From Planctomycetota bacterium (lineage in GTDB: Bacteria; Planctomycetota; Phycisphaerae; UBA1845): a stretch of DNA of 13,609 nucleotides. The DNA lies in assembly GCA_024277835.1 (NCBI GenBank), contig JAJRUK010000335.1, positions 1-13,609 on the forward strand, in the 5' to 3' direction. Under the pieces are notes generated by a model that saw only the letters and a program-made list of their open reading frames with translations, made no database searches and was not told the origin of the DNA. Positions within the stretch are counted from its first letter, which is position 1. Each line of letters begins with the position of its first letter. Both the position numbers and the translations under genes were made by a program. This document shows positions 1 to 7,400 of this stretch, piece after piece.

Positions 1-307
1 ACTCGCCATCGGGACTAAATCGCGGGAAGGTTTCGCGACCGGCAGGACTCGCCAGCGGCATCGCCACACCCCCATCGCGCGACACGATCCAGAGATCGTT
101 CGCGTAACCGAAAACGATATGGGTCGAGCTAACGTCGGGATTGCGAAACATCCCGGCGTGTGGAGAATGATCCTCTGAACCGACCACCGAAGACGCGACC
201 GCCCGATGCGACGCAGCCCCGATCGCAGCGGCGCGATCCTGAGCGCACGCGGCGATCGAAAACCCAAGCGACAAACATACCATTGCACTAAACACACGAC
301 TGGCCAC
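1..307 (-). CDS. Tricorn-protease-like / WD40-like beta-propeller protein, N-terminal part (runs off the left edge)
   Basis: This is a partial gene of about 102 codons, read leftwards and open to the window edge. The start is GTG at 307, chosen because an AAGGAG ribosome binding site lies about 9 nt upstream; an ATG at 283 is the alternative. The N-terminus is a Sec signal peptide: a hydrophobic stretch at residues 3-20, then an AAC/AQD region around residue 20 that allows signal peptidase I or II cleavage. After a linker, residues about 55-102 read MFRNPDVSSTHIVFGY, then NDLWIVSRDGG and FPRFSPDGE. This matches the first blade of tricorn protease and TolB-like propellers (pattern: P-d-s..-I-F-y..-DLW.v...GG...FSPDG). 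From family knowledge, complete proteins add a PDZ domain and a C-terminal S41 protease; neither is visible here. It is divergent from the sppA-like gene. It could also be a propeller-only protein. Confidence 0.75.
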   Translation of the reverse strand, partial: MASRVFSAMVCLSLGFSIAACAQDRAAAIGAASHRAVASSVVGSEDHSPHAGMFRNPDVSSTHIVFGYANDLWIVSRDGGVAMPLASPAGRETFPRFSPDGE

Positions 308-509
308 GGCGATCTTCTCCTTTATCGAGATTCGTAAATTCAACATTGGCTGAAACGGAAAAAGTGCCCGAGAGATAAGCGGAATACCGATCAAACGTGC
401 TTCGTCGCCCTCCAAGGGCGAGCAGGCATCGTAAATTTACACCCCGCCGTGTCAACGAACAGACGTCACCTTTACAAGTGCCGACAATCACCCGCCTGAG
501 CGAACCTGA

Positions 510-540
510 GTGGCACCAGCATCTTGCCGGTATATCCGAC
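510..540 (+). repeat. Degenerate copy of the GTGGCACCGG dispersed repeat
   Basis: The segment begins GTGGCACCAGC, continues to TGCCGGT and ends ATATCCGAC. It aligns with the better copy at 8363-8394, sharing the GTGGCACC start, the CCGGT arm and the ATCCGAC end. The inverted arms are weak here, so this copy looks decayed. Confidence 0.45.
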
Positions 541-589
541 CATTAAGAGTCAGCAATACATTTTCTTGCTACTCCGAAGCGCAAACGTC

Positions 590-618
590 TTGCGCAAACG
601 CCGGTTCTGTGGTATATG
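590..618 (+). promoter_or_regulatory. Possible sigma70-type promoter for sppA
   Basis: TTGCGC at 590-595 and TATATG at 613-618 are separated by 17 nt. A transcript would start near 625, almost at the ATG at 629. That implies either a leaderless message or use of the ATG at 650. The match is modest. Confidence 0.3.
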
Positions 619-628
619 ACGAGCAGAC

Positions 629-1681
629 ATGACCGATCCGGTCACCAACATGGAGGTCCGCGACTTGAAGACACCAATAGAAGAGGCTCGCCGAACAGCA
701 TCTTTCGCATTCCTTCTGCTCGCGCTAACGTTTATGGCGAGTGGCTGCTTGCCCACGAGCTTTCTGATCACGCCGGTGTCAGGTTCGCGGCACCTCGTCG
801 AGACGGAACTATCAAGCGACTCATTCTTCGCATCGAGCAAGATCGCGCTGATCGACGTCTCGGGCACCATCCAAAACGGATCGGTTACGAAATTCCTCGG
901 CGCGGGCGACAACCCTGTCAGTACGCTTCTGGAACAACTCGATAAAGCGCGTAAAGACGGCAACGTCAAAGCCGTCATCCTGCGCATCAACTCACCCGGT
1001 GGAACAGTCGTCGCCAGCGAACTTATGCACGACGAGATCATGTACTTCAAGAAAAAGACCGGCAAACCGGTGATCGCGGTCATGATGGACGTTGCTGCGA
1101 GCGGAGGCTACTACATCGCGTGCGCGTGCGATGAGATCGTCGCGCAAAAGTCGACCGTCACCGGAAGCATCGGCGTCATTATGCAACTCGTGAATGTCGC
1201 GGGCACGTTAGAGATGATCGGCGTGAAGAGCGATGCGATAACATCGGGCAAGCACAAAGATAGTGGTTCGCCCTTTCGAACCATGAGGCCCGAGGAGCGC
1301 GATCTTTTTCAGGGGATCATCAACGACATGTACGAACGGTTCCTCGACGTCGTCGAGGCAGGTCGCCCCAAGCTTGACGAACAGACGATTCGAAAGCTCG
1401 CCGATGGACGCGTCTATACCGCAGGCCAAGCACTGGAGCATGGCTTAATCGACCGCATCGCGTCGCTGCGAACCGTCATCGACGGTCTCAAGGAACAGCT
1501 CGACATCACCAATGTCCGCGTCGTCACCTACATGCGCACGCACGAATACAGACCCAACTACTACGCACAAGCGCCGGTCTACTCCTCGAACCAGGTCAAC
1601 CTCATGAACCTCGACATCAAAGACGCCCTAACCCCGTCCGCCCCGAGCTTTATGTACCTCTGGGCACCGGGCGCAAACTAG
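629..1681 (+). CDS. sppA: Signal peptide peptidase SppA, 36K type (S49 serine protease), predicted lipoprotein
   Basis: This 350-aa protein belongs to peptidase family S49, membrane-bound Ser/Lys-dyad enzymes that degrade cleaved signal peptides. Residues 24-40 form a hydrophobic segment ending MASGC, a lipobox-like site with Cys40 as the lipidated residue, so it may be lipid-anchored rather than held by a membrane helix. The core is clear: INSPGG at 120-125, AASGGYYIA at 156-164 with catalytic Ser158, TGSIGVI at 178-184, and GKHKDSGSPF at 207-216 with catalytic Lys210 by alignment to the E. coli and B. subtilis enzymes. About 350 aa fits the short single-domain form. No strong ribosome binding site precedes the ATG at 629, and the ATG at 650 (residue 8) is possible. 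It appears monocistronic; the next gene is convergent. Confidence 0.9.
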   Translation: MTDPVTNMEVRDLKTPIEEARRTASFAFLLLALTFMASGCLPTSFLITPVSGSRHLVETELSSDSFFASSKIALIDVSGTIQNGSVTKFLGAGDNPVSTLLEQLDKARKDGNVKAVILRINSPGGTVVASELMHDEIMYFKKKTGKPVIAVMMDVAASGGYYIACACDEIVAQKSTVTGSIGVIMQLVNVAGTLEMIGVKSDAITSGKHKDSGSPFRTMRPEERDLFQGIINDMYERFLDVVEAGRPKLDEQTIRKLADGRVYTAGQALEHGLIDRIASLRTVIDGLKEQLDITNVRVVTYMRTHEYRPNYYAQAPVYSSNQVNLMNLDIKDALTPSAPSFMYLWAPGAN

Positions 1682-1793
1682 ATTAACAATCGCCCCAGCA
1701 ACCCGACCGCCCCGAGCCGCAGACTTTAGCCAGCGCGGACGCCCGAACTAAAGGACGCCCCAATAAGCCGAACAGCAAAGTGTACGCATGCCT

Positions 1794-1816
1794 GTAGGGT
1801 CCGCTATGCGGACCAT
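1794..1816 (+). repeat. Dispersed palindromic repeat (GTAGGGTCCGC...GCGGACCAT), copy 1
   Basis: The arms GGTCCGC and GCGGACC form a 7-bp stem around a short loop, flanked by GTAG on one side and AT on the other. Near-identical copies in the opposite orientation lie at 11981-12004 and 12021-12043. It sits between the convergent sppA and cytochrome genes, just past both stops, so it might also shape their 3' ends. There is no T-tract. Confidence 0.75.
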
Positions 1817-1821
1817 CCCAA

Positions 1822-2241
1822 CTACTGGTACTTATCGTGACACTCGCCGCAGGTGCTTTTGATCTGACCAACAAGCGCCTTCAACCGATCCTCGTCGGGC
1901 GTCTTTTTCTCACCTTCCTTGGCGAGTTCCATCGCAGTGTCTCGCACCGATACCGCCCACGCGCGATAATCGTCGGCGTCTTTTTGGTACATATTGACGT
2001 TGGAAAGCTCCGCCAACACTTCCGCAGCGTGCTCGATAACTTCACCACGCTCGGGTGTGCTTTTCTTTTGAATGGCTTTGCGAACCTGCTTGAACATGAC
2101 GCCCTGCCCGTGCATCAGCGAATGCACAGACGAAACCGGCTTAAACCCGCTACCGCCAGGCGCACTCAGCCCGCGAGACGCAATCGAAAAACAAAAGACG
2201 CATCCCACCAATAGCACAAAACTCAAAGTTGCATTACGCAT
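1822..2241 (-). CDS. Class II cytochrome c-like protein (cytochrome c'/c556 type), exported
   Basis: The protein has 139 aa. The ATG at 2241 is preceded by AGGAGAGG at a good distance. Residues 5-27 form a signal peptide. The mature part is a helical domain with a single haem-binding motif at the very C-terminus, CGECH (Cys131, Cys134, His135), four residues before the end. That order, a four-helix domain followed by a C-terminal CxxCH, is typical of class II cytochromes c (c', c556). Met43 or Met49 in the segment HSLMHGQGVMF is in the right place to be the distal ligand of a c556-like haem. The likely role is periplasmic electron transfer; the partner is unknown. It is the last gene of a minus-strand block, separated from the CYTH gene by 161 nt containing its own promoter. 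Confidence 0.8.
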   Translation of the reverse strand: MRNATLSFVLLVGCVFCFSIASRGLSAPGGSGFKPVSSVHSLMHGQGVMFKQVRKAIQKKSTPERGEVIEHAAEVLAELSNVNMYQKDADDYRAWAVSVRDTAMELAKEGEKKTPDEDRLKALVGQIKSTCGECHDKYQ

Positions 2242-2320
2242 GTCAGCCCTCTCCTAAATCTCCGCGGAATATGCTGCCCAATCCATAGGGGTTTATACTC
2301 GCAAAATTATTCGATCCCGG

Positions 2321-2349
2321 ATTCTGCGCCCCCCGGGTAAACCTGTCAA
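2321..2349 (-). promoter_or_regulatory. Promoter of the cytochrome gene
   Basis: On the minus strand, a perfect TTGACA (-35, at 2349-2344) is followed after 17 nt by CAGAAT (-10, at 2326-2321). Transcription would start near 2314, giving a leader of about 70 nt to the ATG at 2241. This is the best sigma70-type promoter seen in the window. Confidence 0.5.
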
Positions 2350-2402
2350 CTGATACTCACAGCCTCTGTGACACGAATGAGTAACGACGTATTCGAAGGT
2401 CG

Positions 2403-2975
2403 TCACTCAGAGTCGAACCGAAGCACACGATCCGCGATACCAGCGTCCTTGCAATGCGATATCAGCATTGATACGTACGACCGAGGTTCTTCGATCGCAG
2501 CATCCAAATCCAGTTTGCGTTGAACCGCCCGGATCGGCGCCTCCCCGTCCCCCTCGATCTCGACGAAAAATCCCAGTATGGTCGGCTCATCAAGCTCGAC
2601 GCGACAACCGTCAAGCAACCAACTCTCGCGGCGCTTCTGATATTCAAGAATCGATACATACCCCAGACGCGCGAGAATCTTCAAAAAAGACGCCGAATCC
2701 GAAACCAGCGTCTCAATCTCCTCGCGAGACTTAATCACCCCCGGAGTACGAGGCCCCTTGAACGTAAACGTCGTCGTCGATTCGCCCGTTCCCTGATCTT
2801 CTGCAACCCGAACGCGAAGACCGAATCCCTGCCCGCGAAGCGCACCATCCGGTCGATCAAGAATATGATTCGTTTCAACAACCGCACCGATCCGTTCCGC
2901 GCCAACCTCGACCAGCTTCCCGCGCACCACGTTATGCGACTCAACCCGCAGCTTCAATTCAATCTCGATCGACAT
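2403..2975 (-). CDS. CYTH-domain protein (class IV adenylate cyclase CyaB / ThTPase-like)
   Basis: The protein has 190 aa, taking the ATG at 2975. The frame extends 9 codons further to a TTG, but the CYTH signature EIELK (E4, E6, K8, the ExExK motif) lies at the N-terminus of family members and supports the ATG. Charged strands follow as expected for a triphosphate tunnel: LRVRVAED, TFTFKGPR, KSREEIETLV, YQKRRESW, VELDEP and FFVEIEG. Family members bind triphosphates with divalent metal and include adenylate cyclase AC2, thiamine triphosphatase and inorganic triphosphatases; the substrate here cannot be told. The gene begins 27 nt after the leuS stop and is probably cotranscribed. It ends in TGA, so TGA acts as a stop here. 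Confidence 0.85.
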   Translation of the reverse strand: MSIEIELKLRVESHNVVRGKLVEVGAERIGAVVETNHILDRPDGALRGQGFGLRVRVAEDQGTGESTTTFTFKGPRTPGVIKSREEIETLVSDSASFLKILARLGYVSILEYQKRRESWLLDGCRVELDEPTILGFFVEIEGDGEAPIRAVQRKLDLDAAIEEPRSYVSMLISHCKDAGIADRVLRFDSE

Positions 2976-3002
2976 AGGACAAAACCCGAGCAGTCGCAAC
3001 AA

Positions 3003-6000
3003 TCAGTTCGCGATAATATTCACCAACCGCCCCTTGACTACAATCACCTTCCGAACGGTCTTCCCATCAATCACCGAGGCCACCTTGTCGTCCGAACGCG
3101 CAGCAGCTTCGAGGGCCGCGTCGTCCGCGTCGGCGGAGACCGTCACACGAGACTTAATCTTCCCGTTTACCTGAATCGCAATCTCCACCTCGTCGTCGCG
3201 AGCGTACTTCTCGTCAACCGCAGGCCAAGTTTCATAAGAAAGCGTCTTCGCATGACCCAACCGCGACCAAAGCTCTTCCGCAAGATGCGGCGCAAACGGC
3301 GCGACCACCAACACGAACGGTTCAAGCACCGCCCGCGAGCGCGATTTCTTTGGCGTCATCGCATTGACAAAATCGAAGATAGCAGCGATCGCGGTATTAA
3401 ACTTCATCGCCTCGATGTCTTCAGTCACGCGTTTGAGTGTTTTATGGAACGCCCGAAGCGTATCGTCATCCGGCGCATCATCAGAGATCGCCGCGCTCAG
3501 CTCGCCCGTGTATTCATCTACATACAAGCGCCAAATGCGCTGACAGAGCTTGTGCAAACCGGGCACGTCCCGCGTATTCCACGGCTTCGCCGCGTCGAGT
3601 GGCCCCATGAACATCTCGTACATCCGAAACGTATCCGCACCGTATTCCCCAATAATCTCATCCGGGTTGACGACGTTTTTAAGCGACTTGCTCATCTTCG
3701 CAATCACGCGCTCAACCGCTTCACCCGATTCGATGAGAACGTATTGATCCTCACCGCGCTTTTCGACAACGTCAGGACCAACCACCAACCCCCGCTTATC
3801 GCGAAAGGCGAACCCCTGAATCATTCCCTGATTGAACAGCTTCTTAAACGGCTCGCGCGTCGAAACGTAACCATGATCGTAGAGCACCTTATGCCAAAAC
3901 CGCGCGTACAAAAGGTGAAGCACGGCATGTTCCGCACCACCAACGTAGAGATCAATCGGCATCCAATACTTTTCCGCATCCGCGTCGCAGAAACGCTCCG
4001 TGTTGTGCGGATCGATGTAGCGAAGGTAATACCAGCACGACCCCGCCCACTGCGGCATCGTGTTCAAGTCGCGGCGCATCGTCATCCCATCGCGCTCGAC
4101 CGTCTTCCACTCTGTCGCCCGCGACAAAGGAGGTTCTGGAACAGAGTCCGACGAGTCATCAGACACAGTTGGACGAAAATCATCCATCGGCGGAAGCTCG
4201 ACAGGCAGTTCGTCATCGCCTACGCAAACCGTACGCCCCTTGTCGTCGTGAAGAACCGGAAACGGCTCACCCCAATAGCGCTGCCGCGAAAAAAGCCAAT
4301 CCCGCAGCTTATAGTTTACAGCCCCACGCCCGATCCCGACTTTCTCAAGCCACTGCGTTATCCGCCCCTTCGCATCTGCCGTCGCTAACCCGTTTAATTC
4401 GCAACCACCGCCCGGCACATCGAGCCCTGCCGAATCACCCGGCGAATTCACGGCCACCCCCTCACCGGCGAACGCCTCACCCCATGTGCGCGGATGATTG
4501 ACGTAGTGCCCCAGAAGCTTTTCCGTCCCGACGTTCTCGCGCAACACCTTCGCAGTCTTATCAGCAAGGCCCTGACTTTTCTCGCGACGATCGGCAATCG
4601 TCTCCGCAAGCTCGGGCACTTCCTCGGCCAAACGATCAAACCCATCCGTCGCCGCCCGGTCGATGTCAGAAACGAGCGCATCCACGCGCTGCATGATCCA
4701 AGCTTCGTTGGGTCGAACAACGGTCACAATTGGCAGATCAAACGCACACGAAAATTCAAAATCTCGCGCATCCCCGCCCGGAACCGCCATGATCGCCCCC
4801 GTCCCGTACCCCATCAAAACGTAATCCGCAATCCAAACCGGAATGGTCTCCCCATTCACCGGGTTGATCGCATAAGAACCGGTAAAGACCCCCGTCTTTT
4901 CCTTCGCATCCGCGGTCCGCGTGAGATCACTCTTACGGCGCGTGGCAGCCACATACTGATCCACCGCCTCCTTCTGCTCCGGCGTGGTGATCTTCGCAAC
5001 TAACTCGTGCTCAGGCGCTAGCACCATATACGTCGCGCCAAAAAGCGTGTCGGGTCTTGTTGTATAAACCTTGATCGCATGAGGCGTGTAATCCGGCGAC
5101 AACGCCCCATCAACCGCATGATCGCTGCACACCCACTGACCGTCTTGCACGCACCACCAATCCGCAAGCGGAAAAACAACCTCCGCCCCGGTGCTTCGCC
5201 CCACCCAGTTTCGCTGCATCAGCTTAACCGGTTCAGGCCAATCCAGTCCATCCAAATCAGACAGCAACCGCTCCGCGTACGACGGAATTCGCAACATCCA
5301 CTGACGAAGTGGCCGACGGTACACCGGATGCGACCCACGATCGCTCCGCCCTTCACTATCGACCTCTTCGTTAGAGAGAACAGTGCCAAGAGCCGGGCAC
5401 CAGTTGACCGCGATCTCGCCGATATGCGCAAGACGATGACGATCGATCACGTCCTGCTTCTGATCGCCATTCAATGAAGACCAATCGCGTGTCTCGCCGC
5501 CCTCGCCAGAGCGACGAGCGTGCAACCCCGCATCCAGAACAAGCGCCCCCGATTCCAATCCCGCTACAAGCTCTCTGATCGAGCGCGCTCGCCCAACAAT
5601 CTTGGCCCCATCCGGTCCGGTCCACTCGCACGACGCATCGTACCAGCTCTCGAACATCAGCTTGAACATCCACTGGGTGTACTTGTAAAACTCAGGCTTC
5701 GACGTCGCCAGCTCGCGACTCCAGTCGTAGGAGAAACCGAACATCTTGAGCTGCCGGCGATACTGATCGATGTTTTTCTTCGTCGTCGTCGCGGGGTGGA
5801 CGTTCGTCTCGACAGCGTACTGTTCCGCGGGCAACCCGAACGAGTCGAACCCCATCGGATGCAACACGTTGAACCCGCGCATGCGTTTGAATCGCGAAAC
5901 AATGTCCGTCGCGCAGTACCCCAACGGATGCCCGACATGAAGACCCGCACCGCTGGGATACGGAAACATATCGAGGATATAGTATTTGGGTTTGTTCGCA

Positions 6001-6119
6001 TCGACCCCGGACTCACCCGGGTTTCGCATCCGAAACGTCTCGTTCTCTTCCCAGTACTTCTGCCACCTCGCCTCAATCGCGGTGAACGCATACCGACCTT
6101 TTTTCTCGTTGTCTTTCAT
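3003..6119 (-). CDS. leuS: Leucyl-tRNA synthetase
   Basis: The product is 1038 aa from the ATG at 6119; a GTG at 6128 is an alternative start, and residue numbers here count from that GTG. It charges tRNA-Leu with leucine in the cytoplasm. The Rossmann core is clear: FPYPSGAGLHVGHPLG carries the HIGH motif as HVGH (64-67), and KMSKS is at 811-815. The CP1 editing domain is present, with TTRPDT at 356-361 and GTGAIMAVP followed by GGDARDFEF (Asp453, Asp456). The C-terminal anticodon-binding domain ends with EIAIQVNGK and the usual small C-terminal domain. It is longer than the roughly 860 residues of E. coli: an insert of about 60 aa lies between SWYD (161-164) and VNWCP (241-245), and another of about 80-90 aa follows the editing site (about 470-560). 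The usual CxxC zinc knuckle is replaced by RSDRGSHPVY. Confidence 0.97.
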   Translation of the reverse strand: MKDNEKKGRYAFTAIEARWQKYWEENETFRMRNPGESGVDANKPKYYILDMFPYPSGAGLHVGHPLGYCATDIVSRFKRMRGFNVLHPMGFDSFGLPAEQYAVETNVHPATTTKKNIDQYRRQLKMFGFSYDWSRELATSKPEFYKYTQWMFKLMFESWYDASCEWTGPDGAKIVGRARSIRELVAGLESGALVLDAGLHARRSGEGGETRDWSSLNGDQKQDVIDRHRLAHIGEIAVNWCPALGTVLSNEEVDSEGRSDRGSHPVYRRPLRQWMLRIPSYAERLLSDLDGLDWPEPVKLMQRNWVGRSTGAEVVFPLADWWCVQDGQWVCSDHAVDGALSPDYTPHAIKVYTTRPDTLFGATYMVLAPEHELVAKITTPEQKEAVDQYVAATRRKSDLTRTADAKEKTGVFTGSYAINPVNGETIPVWIADYVLMGYGTGAIMAVPGGDARDFEFSCAFDLPIVTVVRPNEAWIMQRVDALVSDIDRAATDGFDRLAEEVPELAETIADRREKSQGLADKTAKVLRENVGTEKLLGHYVNHPRTWGEAFAGEGVAVNSPGDSAGLDVPGGGCELNGLATADAKGRITQWLEKVGIGRGAVNYKLRDWLFSRQRYWGEPFPVLHDDKGRTVCVGDDELPVELPPMDDFRPTVSDDSSDSVPEPPLSRATEWKTVERDGMTMRRDLNTMPQWAGSCWYYLRYIDPHNTERFCDADAEKYWMPIDLYVGGAEHAVLHLLYARFWHKVLYDHGYVSTREPFKKLFNQGMIQGFAFRDKRGLVVGPDVVEKRGEDQYVLIESGEAVERVIAKMSKSLKNVVNPDEIIGEYGADTFRMYEMFMGPLDAAKPWNTRDVPGLHKLCQRIWRLYVDEYTGELSAAISDDAPDDDTLRAFHKTLKRVTEDIEAMKFNTAIAAIFDFVNAMTPKKSRSRAVLEPFVLVVAPFAPHLAEELWSRLGHAKTLSYETWPAVDEKYARDDEVEIAIQVNGKIKSRVTVSADADDAALEAAARSDDKVASVIDGKTVRKVIVVKGRLVNIIAN

Positions 6120-6197
6120 CGCTGCCACGGAAGATGTCGCCTACCTTTGTTGCCGCCAGTCGTTCCACGCCGATGGCCAATGACCTCGACGACGTGC

Positions 6198-6215
6198 CGC
6201 CCGATCGATCGGGCG
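6198..6215. promoter_or_regulatory. Perfect 18-bp palindrome, possible operator
   Basis: CGCCCGATCGATCGGGCG is a perfect inverted repeat in the region between the divergent leuS and Zn-ribbon genes. It lies a few bases downstream of the predicted leuS transcription start, a position typical of a repressor site. Part of it (CGATCG) is common in genomes rich in that hexamer, so chance cannot be excluded. Confidence 0.35.
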
Positions 6216-6228
6216 AGTGAAACAGCAG

Positions 6229-6257
6229 AGTCTAGTTATCCGCCCCCCCTTCCGCAA
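6229..6257 (-). promoter_or_regulatory. Possible promoter of leuS
   Basis: On the minus strand, TTGCGG (6257-6252) and TAGACT (6234-6229) are separated by 17 nt, with a start near 6222 and a leader of about 100 nt. The boxes are imperfect. Confidence 0.3.
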
Positions 6258-6298
6258 ACGACCGCAATAACCCGATCGGAAAGCGGAATGCTCGTCGG

Positions 6299-6327
6299 TT
6301 GTTTACACCGCCGCGTCAGCCTAGAAT
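6299..6327 (+). promoter_or_regulatory. Possible promoter of the Zn-ribbon gene
   Basis: TTGTTT (6299-6304), a 17-nt spacer, then TAGAAT (6322-6327, five of six matches to TATAAT). Transcription would start near 6334, just before the GAGGAG ribosome binding site at 6341-6346 and the ATG at 6358. Confidence 0.4.
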
Positions 6328-6357
6328 AAGTTAGACGAAAGAGGAGTAACCGCCCCG

Positions 6358-7221
6358 ATGTCCGAACCAACAAGTCAAACGCCCTCGCCTCAGGCAACCG
6401 CGCCGGACGAACTACCCGCAGGCGACCATCCGCTTGAGGTCGCAGCCCGGGCAGGAATAGGCCCCCTCAGCGCAATGAGCCAAAAGGTCTGGCATGGCGA
6501 GGCGATACCGTGCGTTTCCTGCGGGCAACTCGTCAGACGCCATTCCGCCCAGTGCGACTCCTGCGGGCAGGACCTCACCGACGAGATGATCGCCCGCATG
6601 CGCAAACACGCCGGACCCTGGTACGTGCTCGAGCATCTTCGCCCCTTCCCCGGCGTATCGATTGAACGCATCCTGCTGCAAGTCCGCCGCGGACTCATCA
6701 CGTCAACATCCATCGTGCGAGGCCCAGCCACCGATTACCAATGGCGATTCGCCGTTGAAACGCCGGGCCTTTGCCGCCTCTATGGTCGCTGCTGGAACTG
6801 CTTTCACGGCATCAAGGAGACCGAGCCCTACTGTCCCGCCTGCCTGTCGTACCTGGGGTTCGATAAACCTGCCGCGGCTACCAACGCTGTAGCGACCGCC
6901 CCCACACCGCTCACTCAAAATGCAACAACAACGACATCGCCCGGAAGACCAGCAGTGTCACAACCTGCCCAAAACCAGACAAACGCAACAAGTCACCTCG
7001 ACGCCCTCGCAACCGCAGCCCAGCAGGCACACCAGTCCCAACCGCGAGCACTCGATGAACCGCCGCGCGTCGGCCCCGTTCGTGCAGGTTGGATCGCGTT
7101 GGCCGTTGTCATCTTCGTTCTCGCATGTCTTGTCTGGTATACAACCGTCCGAAGCGGCGAAACGCCTCACGATTCATCATCAAAACAGACAACGACCGCA
7201 TCAACGCCAACGTCAGAGTAA
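6358..7221 (+). CDS. Zinc-ribbon / GYF-like single-pass membrane protein of unknown function
   Basis: The protein has 287 aa, with GAGGAG upstream of the ATG. There is no signal peptide. Two pairs of CxxC form the first zinc ribbon (Cys52, Cys55, Cys66, Cys69), and a second set lies at Cys145, Cys148, Cys159 and Cys162 in CWNC and CPAC. Between them, residues 87-143 (GPWYVLEHLRPFPGV to ETPGLCRLYG) resemble the GYF_2-like modules common in Planctomycetes, with GP..TDYQWR..... at 122-130. A Ala/Thr/Pro/Gln-rich linker (about 170-240) leads to one transmembrane helix (about 245-263) and a short polar tail, so the ribbons should be cytoplasmic. The function is unknown; an adaptor or sensor role is a guess. 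It is divergent from leuS and stands alone. Confidence 0.8.
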   Translation: MSEPTSQTPSPQATAPDELPAGDHPLEVAARAGIGPLSAMSQKVWHGEAIPCVSCGQLVRRHSAQCDSCGQDLTDEMIARMRKHAGPWYVLEHLRPFPGVSIERILLQVRRGLITSTSIVRGPATDYQWRFAVETPGLCRLYGRCWNCFHGIKETEPYCPACLSYLGFDKPAAATNAVATAPTPLTQNATTTTSPGRPAVSQPAQNQTNATSHLDALATAAQQAHQSQPRALDEPPRVGPVRAGWIALAVVIFVLACLVWYTTVRSGETPHDSSSKQTTTASTPTSE

Positions 7222-7274
7222 CCAGTTGAAAAACCACCGCGACCGACGTAGCCACGCAGTTACGGCGACACACG

Positions 7275-7306
7275 TGTGGCACCGGCTTCTAAACCGGCAA
7301 ATCCAA
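7275..7306 (+). repeat. Dispersed GTGGCACCGG hairpin repeat
   Basis: TGTGGCACCGGCTTCTAAACCGGC, ending ATCCAAC. The CCGG arms pair around the TTCTAAA loop. It shares its layout with the copy at 8363-8394. It lies in the 179-nt spacer after the Zn-ribbon gene and before the first selenoprotein-like gene. Confidence 0.65.
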
Positions 7307-7335
7307 CCTATGAATTCACAAGCGGCGCGCCCCGG

Positions 7336-7363
7336 TTGCGAGCGCAGCAGCTTCCCGTATGAT
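7336..7363 (+). promoter_or_regulatory. Promoter of the first HMA selenoprotein-like gene
   Basis: TTGCGA (7336-7341) and TATGAT (7358-7363, five of six) are separated by 16 nt. Transcription would start near 7370, 30 nt ahead of the ATG at 7401. The paralog at 7876 has the same arrangement, including the 16-nt spacer. Confidence 0.45.
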
Positions 7364-7400
7364 CCCACACATAACCCGTCGGGGGCTGGGAGATGGGTTC

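Larger units (their letters stand above)
308..628. other. Divergent intergenic region between the tricorn-like gene and sppA
   Basis: This is 321 nt without a supportable gene. It holds the ribosome binding site of the minus-strand gene near 316-321, a degraded copy of the GTGGCACCGG repeat family at 510-540, and a possible promoter for the rightward gene at 590-618. No open frame in it has a credible protein. Confidence 0.6.

Noticed and set aside
616..945. Alternative rightward frame of 109 codons overlapping the start of sppA
   Set aside because: It lies in another frame of sppA, lacks a ribosome binding site, and has no protein-like features.
2370..2405. Readthrough of the CYTH-gene TGA into a short Cys-containing tail
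   Set aside because: The CYTH protein is already full length and no SECIS-like hairpin or conserved domain follows.
2520..4388. Long rightward open frame of 622 codons opposite the CYTH and leuS genes
   Set aside because: It is the antisense shadow of leuS and the CYTH gene; the product is an Arg/Pro-rich low-complexity sequence with no domain, whereas the minus strand holds intact LeuRS motifs.
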